Origin: Paraphoma chrysanthemicola
Lineage: Eukaryota; Ascomycota; Dothideomycetes; Pleosporales; Phaeosphaeriaceae
Length of the DNA stretch: 64,000 nucleotides
Assembly: GCA_020744225.1 (NCBI GenBank)
Contig: JAGMWG010000015.1
Location: 1-64,000, forward strand
Direction: 5' to 3'
A model generated the notes under the pieces. That model did no database searches. It had not been told where the DNA came from and was given only the letters and a program-made list of their open reading frames with translations. Within the stretch, counting starts at the first letter, position 1. The number at the start of each line of letters is the position of its first letter. A program made the position numbers and the translations under genes. Positions 60,700 through 64,000 of this stretch are shown here, in pieces.

Positions 60700-61714
60700 T
60701 TACACCACCGGCCACCCACTTGAGAAATCAATCTTGTTGATTCCAAACCTCTTCTGCCCATCTTGATACCCAACACGCGTATCCACATAATGGTAATACA
60801 GCACGGGTCCCGCGCTCGGATCATAATACACGCCCTGTCCACCGGGTCCATACACCCAACCATGGCTCTCCAGCACCGTTGTGCCGCCACCCTCGGTACA
60901 CTTCTTGCCCGCCTTGTCGACAAACCCGCCTGTCGCGCTCGTCGATCTGCAGACCTGGATCTTGTACTCTTGGCCCGCAGCAGGGCGGCTGGCGTCATAG
61001 CCACAGCACTTTCCAACTGAGAAGAAGAGATAGTGGTAGTTGCCGTTCTTGGCGATGAAAGCTGCTTCTTGTGCGTGTTCGCCTTCGGGCTTGAATGCGA
61101 TGTTGGTGCTGGAGGAGCCTGAGGCGACCTTTGTGGGAGGGTTGTTCATGTTGACGGAGAACAGGTCGTTCCAGAAGGAACCGAAGGACATGACGAACTT
61201 GGAACCGTCCCAGTAGAGCGCGCCATCGATAGCGTTGTAGTTCTTGCCGGGGCTCGAGGTTATCCCGGTGGTGCCGAGGTCGGTCCAGGTATCGAGGTTG
61301 GTGCTGGTAGCGACGCCGATGGCGGAGTTTTGGTTACCGAAGGACGAGACGGAGTAGTAGAGGTAGTACGTGTCGCCAACCTTAGTAACGTCGGGGGCCT
61401 ATGCCATGTTAGTGAATGACTATGCTTGAGATCGATATGATATTACGGACCCAGAGATCATTCTTGCCATTTAGGTTGATCTTGGAGCCAGCGGGAATAG
61501 CCGCGCCCTTGTATGTCCACGGTCCAGTGAGGCTCGGTGCGCTGTGAATTGCGATCTTTCCACCGGTCGAAAAGCGGTAGTATGTTCCATCGTCACGACG
61601 GATCAATGCGGGATCGTGAGCGTTCGTGCAAGTTCCAGTGCATGACATGGGGTTGGCATAACCAGAGACCAGGGTCGCTGCTGAAAGCAGTGAGGCAACG
61701 ATGCTATACTTCAT
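60700..61714 (-). CDS. Secreted GH43 arabinan endo-1,5-alpha-L-arabinosidase
   Basis: Two exons (61451-61714 and 60700-61398) join to 963 nt, or 320 residues, the usual size for single-domain GH43 arabinanases. A signal peptide (about 1-18, MKYSIVASLLSAATLVSG) leads into a five-bladed propeller. Likely catalytic residues are Asp34 (NAHDPALI, base), Asp146 (YNAIDGALYWDG, pKa modulator) and Glu199 (HAQEAAFI, acid). Further family blocks are GVATSTNLDTW and HGWVYGPGGQGVYYDP. It would cut arabinan side chains of pectin outside the cell. The intron has a rare GTCCGT donor but a good TCACTAAC branch site and GCATAG acceptor, and the join gives NDLWAPDVTKVGDTYYLYY as expected. It lies near another secreted wall-degrading gene, cellobiose dehydrogenase. 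Confidence 0.92.
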
Positions 61715-62789
61715 CTTGACGATCTGGCGATGTGCTCGATCCTGGAAGTATAATGGCAGATCTTAGAAGACGCATCATGGTGGGCGCAGCAGGAGATGAT
61801 ATACATCTCACCTTTGCGGGCCGAAATTGGGAGAGTTTCTGGACGTCTGCGCTTGACTCGGGATAGAGCTGTGGGAATCCTATCCTAGCGTCGATCCGGG
61901 ACCTGAATGGTGGAAACCACTCGCTTCATTCGCAAGGGATCGTCGCCACGGAGAATTACACTTGCAGTCGTCTGCTGATGTATATACACCAAGCCAATCT
62001 ATATAGAGCAGGCAAGTCTTCGTTTCAAGTATGGTGCGTGACGATGTCGCAATGGTTACTCAGGAAGCCTCGGCCCATGAGCTTGAACACAGCATACACG
62101 AACAGGGTATGAATGTTTATCAGTGGTGGATTCCCGGCAACATCGATGCTCGGTGTAAGCGCCGACGAGTCTAAAATGAAAGCGGGGCATGACGTTTGGG
62201 TTTGAAACACGCCAGCAGCCTCAGGAATGTTCCTTCGAAGCTTCTTACAGAACGGTCAGCTTGCGTCGGATGATCAGTATGAATGTAAATAGGCAAAGAG
62301 TATGTCCGACAGCCCCAGCGAGAGAGTTTGTACAGGTGATCCGGATCATCAAGGCGGATGAGAGAGAAAACAGCGGGTGCATTACCACGGACGGCAGCGT
62401 CCGCCAAGTCCGGGGTGCATCGGCACATGTGACTAGTGGGCCCACTCGTCCCTTCATTCGGCTCCTTCTCCACTTCATCATCTTATCTATCTGACAAAGT
62501 GTGCGACGACGGTTGCACAAATGCAATTACACTCCGGAACTAAGTTATCGCGTCTTTCGCCCAGAGAAGATAGATTTGAACGAAGCGTTGGCCCGTAACA
62601 TTCACGGCTGGATGGCAGAGCAATGAGTGCACCCAACTGCCACATGTATTTCAATCCTTTCTATTGAACAGTGAATGATGTTTTCGCGGCTCAGCATGCC
62701 CGGAAGATCGCACGATACTGCGAGCAGGCAGTCAGATCCTGATAAGTTGCGACGAGTCGCCTCTATCGCCGTCCGATATGCTTTAGTCG
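61715..62789. other. Intergenic, GH43 promoter
   Basis: The 1.07 kb hold the GH43 promoter. A CTATATAG motif next to an inverted CCAAT lies near 61995-62008, roughly 285 nt above the ATG. ORFs near 62171-62526 overlap on both strands and look like chance frames. Confidence 0.45.
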
Positions 62790-63936
62790 CTATTTATTGT
62801 AGGCCTTCTCAAACCCAACACCCTTCAGGCCTCTCTTGGTGAGATGATTGATTACTGTCCAGGAGTACTTTTCACGATTGACATAGACTCTGGTTCTGCG
62901 CTTGGTCCCAGTCTGTTGCTGGCGCAACGTGTCAATCACCCCAACAAAGCTCCACAAGATCTGTTTGACTGTAGGATGCGAGAGCGGCTGCAACGACATG
63001 AACCGGTCATGGGATGGGACTGCAGATACGACATCAATGGTCGCACCTTGATCGATATTCCACAGGACATCCAAGCTTCTCTCTAAGTTCGATGCATATT
63101 CTTTGAGCGCATTTGTCGCGACAGCTCTTCTGAAGTCCTCCAATTTGATGTGGATCTCAATATGCTTGATGAACATCCTTGGGTTCAGTCGACTATTCCA
63201 GATGTCGCTTCCAACAAAAGCACTCAGAGAGCCGCAAGTGTCAAACACGAACACGGACTTCCTGTACCAGGTTTCGCCTAGCTCTTTACTCAAGAACCCC
63301 ACGTGATCTGGATCTCGAAGGTGAGCCGCGGGTAGAGCAGTCTGATCGATAACTTTGGCCGCGTTAGGCCCTGCTGCGTACGGGTCTTGACAAGAAAGGC
63401 ATCTGCAGTCATTCTGGTGATGATCCACTGCAACACGTGGTTCACCCAGAATGTAGTCGTAGATCATGTCGCGCAGTTCTCGAGGCAGTGATGTCCGGAT
63501 CCTCTCGTAAATGCCTTGGCATGTAGCTTTTCTATAAGCTTCGCTCGTCCGGCGGATACGTGACTCCAGCGCCTGGCGATGAGAGACATATTCTCCGATT
63601 TTGCGACGCAAAGTCTTGAGCCGCGAAACATAAAAAGCAACAAGATCAGTGTCCCATGGTTCGAAGGTCTCCAGAGAATACATCTCGGTGAAAAATTCTT
63701 TAAGTTCATCGCAAGCCGAGTGGAACTCCTGCCCCTCGCGGTCTATCGCTTTCTTCTTGTTCAATAGTGACTTCAATTTGCGACACAAGTTACGCCACTC
63801 TCCAGACAACCTATCTCTCCACGTCAGGGCCAAGCATTCACTACGGATGCGCTATCACTTACGCCGTAAGCTGCCTCTCCATGCGCGCAACGTCCAGTGG
63901 CGGAGGTGCCTTCTTCTTCCGCTTCGACCGACCCAT
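62790..63936 (-). CDS. Uncharacterised coiled-coil protein, LPRELRDMIY family (copy 2)
   Basis: Two exons (63863-63936 and 62790-63810, intron GTAAGT...CCCTGAC...GATAG) join to 1095 nt, or 364 residues. The N-terminus is highly basic (MGRSKRKKKAPPP) and precedes a long coiled-coil region (about 20-120). The conserved block SLPRELRDMIYDYI follows, then ELGETWYRKSVFVF and FIKHIEIHIKLEDF. The plan matches the gene at 59189-60396 (coiled coil, LPRELRDMIY, ETWYR), so they are paralogues flanking the GH43 gene. The function is unknown. The frame upstream of the chosen ATG stays open to the window edge, so the true start may lie further out. Confidence 0.72.
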
Positions 63937-64000
63937 GCCGACCTTGTCGAAGGATCGTCTTCTCGTACCAGATCGTGTAGTTGGCAGAACAAATTGTGTG

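Overview
The window is nuclear DNA of a filamentous ascomycete (Pezizomycotina). A Dothideomycete, perhaps Mycosphaerellales or Capnodiales, is my inference and is not proven. The evidence is short (about 45-60 nt) GT-AG introns with CTAAC/CTGAC-like branch points, fungal-only families (F-box, BTB, PDR transporter, Zn2Cys6 factor, SET-MYND, CBM1 and cellobiose dehydrogenase), and no tRNA, rRNA or operon structure. Exon models were built by hand. Where exon lengths are given, they sum to a multiple of three.

Layout. 0-8.2 kb: 3' part of an F-box gene, two related BTB-type genes (both apparently damaged) on either side of an intracellular GH2 beta-mannosidase, and a tiny single-pass membrane protein behind a spliced 5' leader. 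9.3-13.3 kb: an HP1-like chromodomain protein and chaperonin subunit CCT5, divergent from a 386-bp promoter holding a perfect heat-shock element. 13.3-31.3 kb: a very gene-poor stretch in which the only convincing gene is an Mks1-like regulator (AreA/GATA-like N-terminal domain plus DUF3295), with about 8.6 kb empty on one side and 7.6 kb on the other. 31.3-40.2 kb: a divergent pair, a full-length PDR-type ABC transporter and a Zn2Cys6 transcription factor, whose shared 1.67-kb promoter carries three copies of a CGG-N12-CCG site and two copies of a 28-bp repeat with a CGG-N4-CCG core. 40.9-48.9 kb: a SET-MYND protein, a C2H2 zinc-finger factor and a glyoxalase-like protein, all on the minus strand. 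51.2-52.0 kb: a nuclear-type J-domain protein. 52.8-61.7 kb: secreted plant-cell-wall functions, namely a cellobiose dehydrogenase with cytochrome, GMC and CBM1 modules, a small four-cysteine secreted protein, and a GH43 arabinanase. 59.2-63.9 kb: two paralogues of an uncharacterised coiled-coil family sharing the motif LPRELRDMIY flank the GH43 gene.

The best candidate for an undescribed system is the transporter/regulator pair at 31-40 kb. The repeated inverted CGG half-sites between the two genes are what a Zn2Cys6 dimer would bind, so the locus looks like a self-contained drug-efflux switch. Second-tier observations are the paired lesions in the BTB paralogues, a GC-AG intron in CCT5, the microprotein, and the basic tail after the CBM1 of the cellobiose dehydrogenase.
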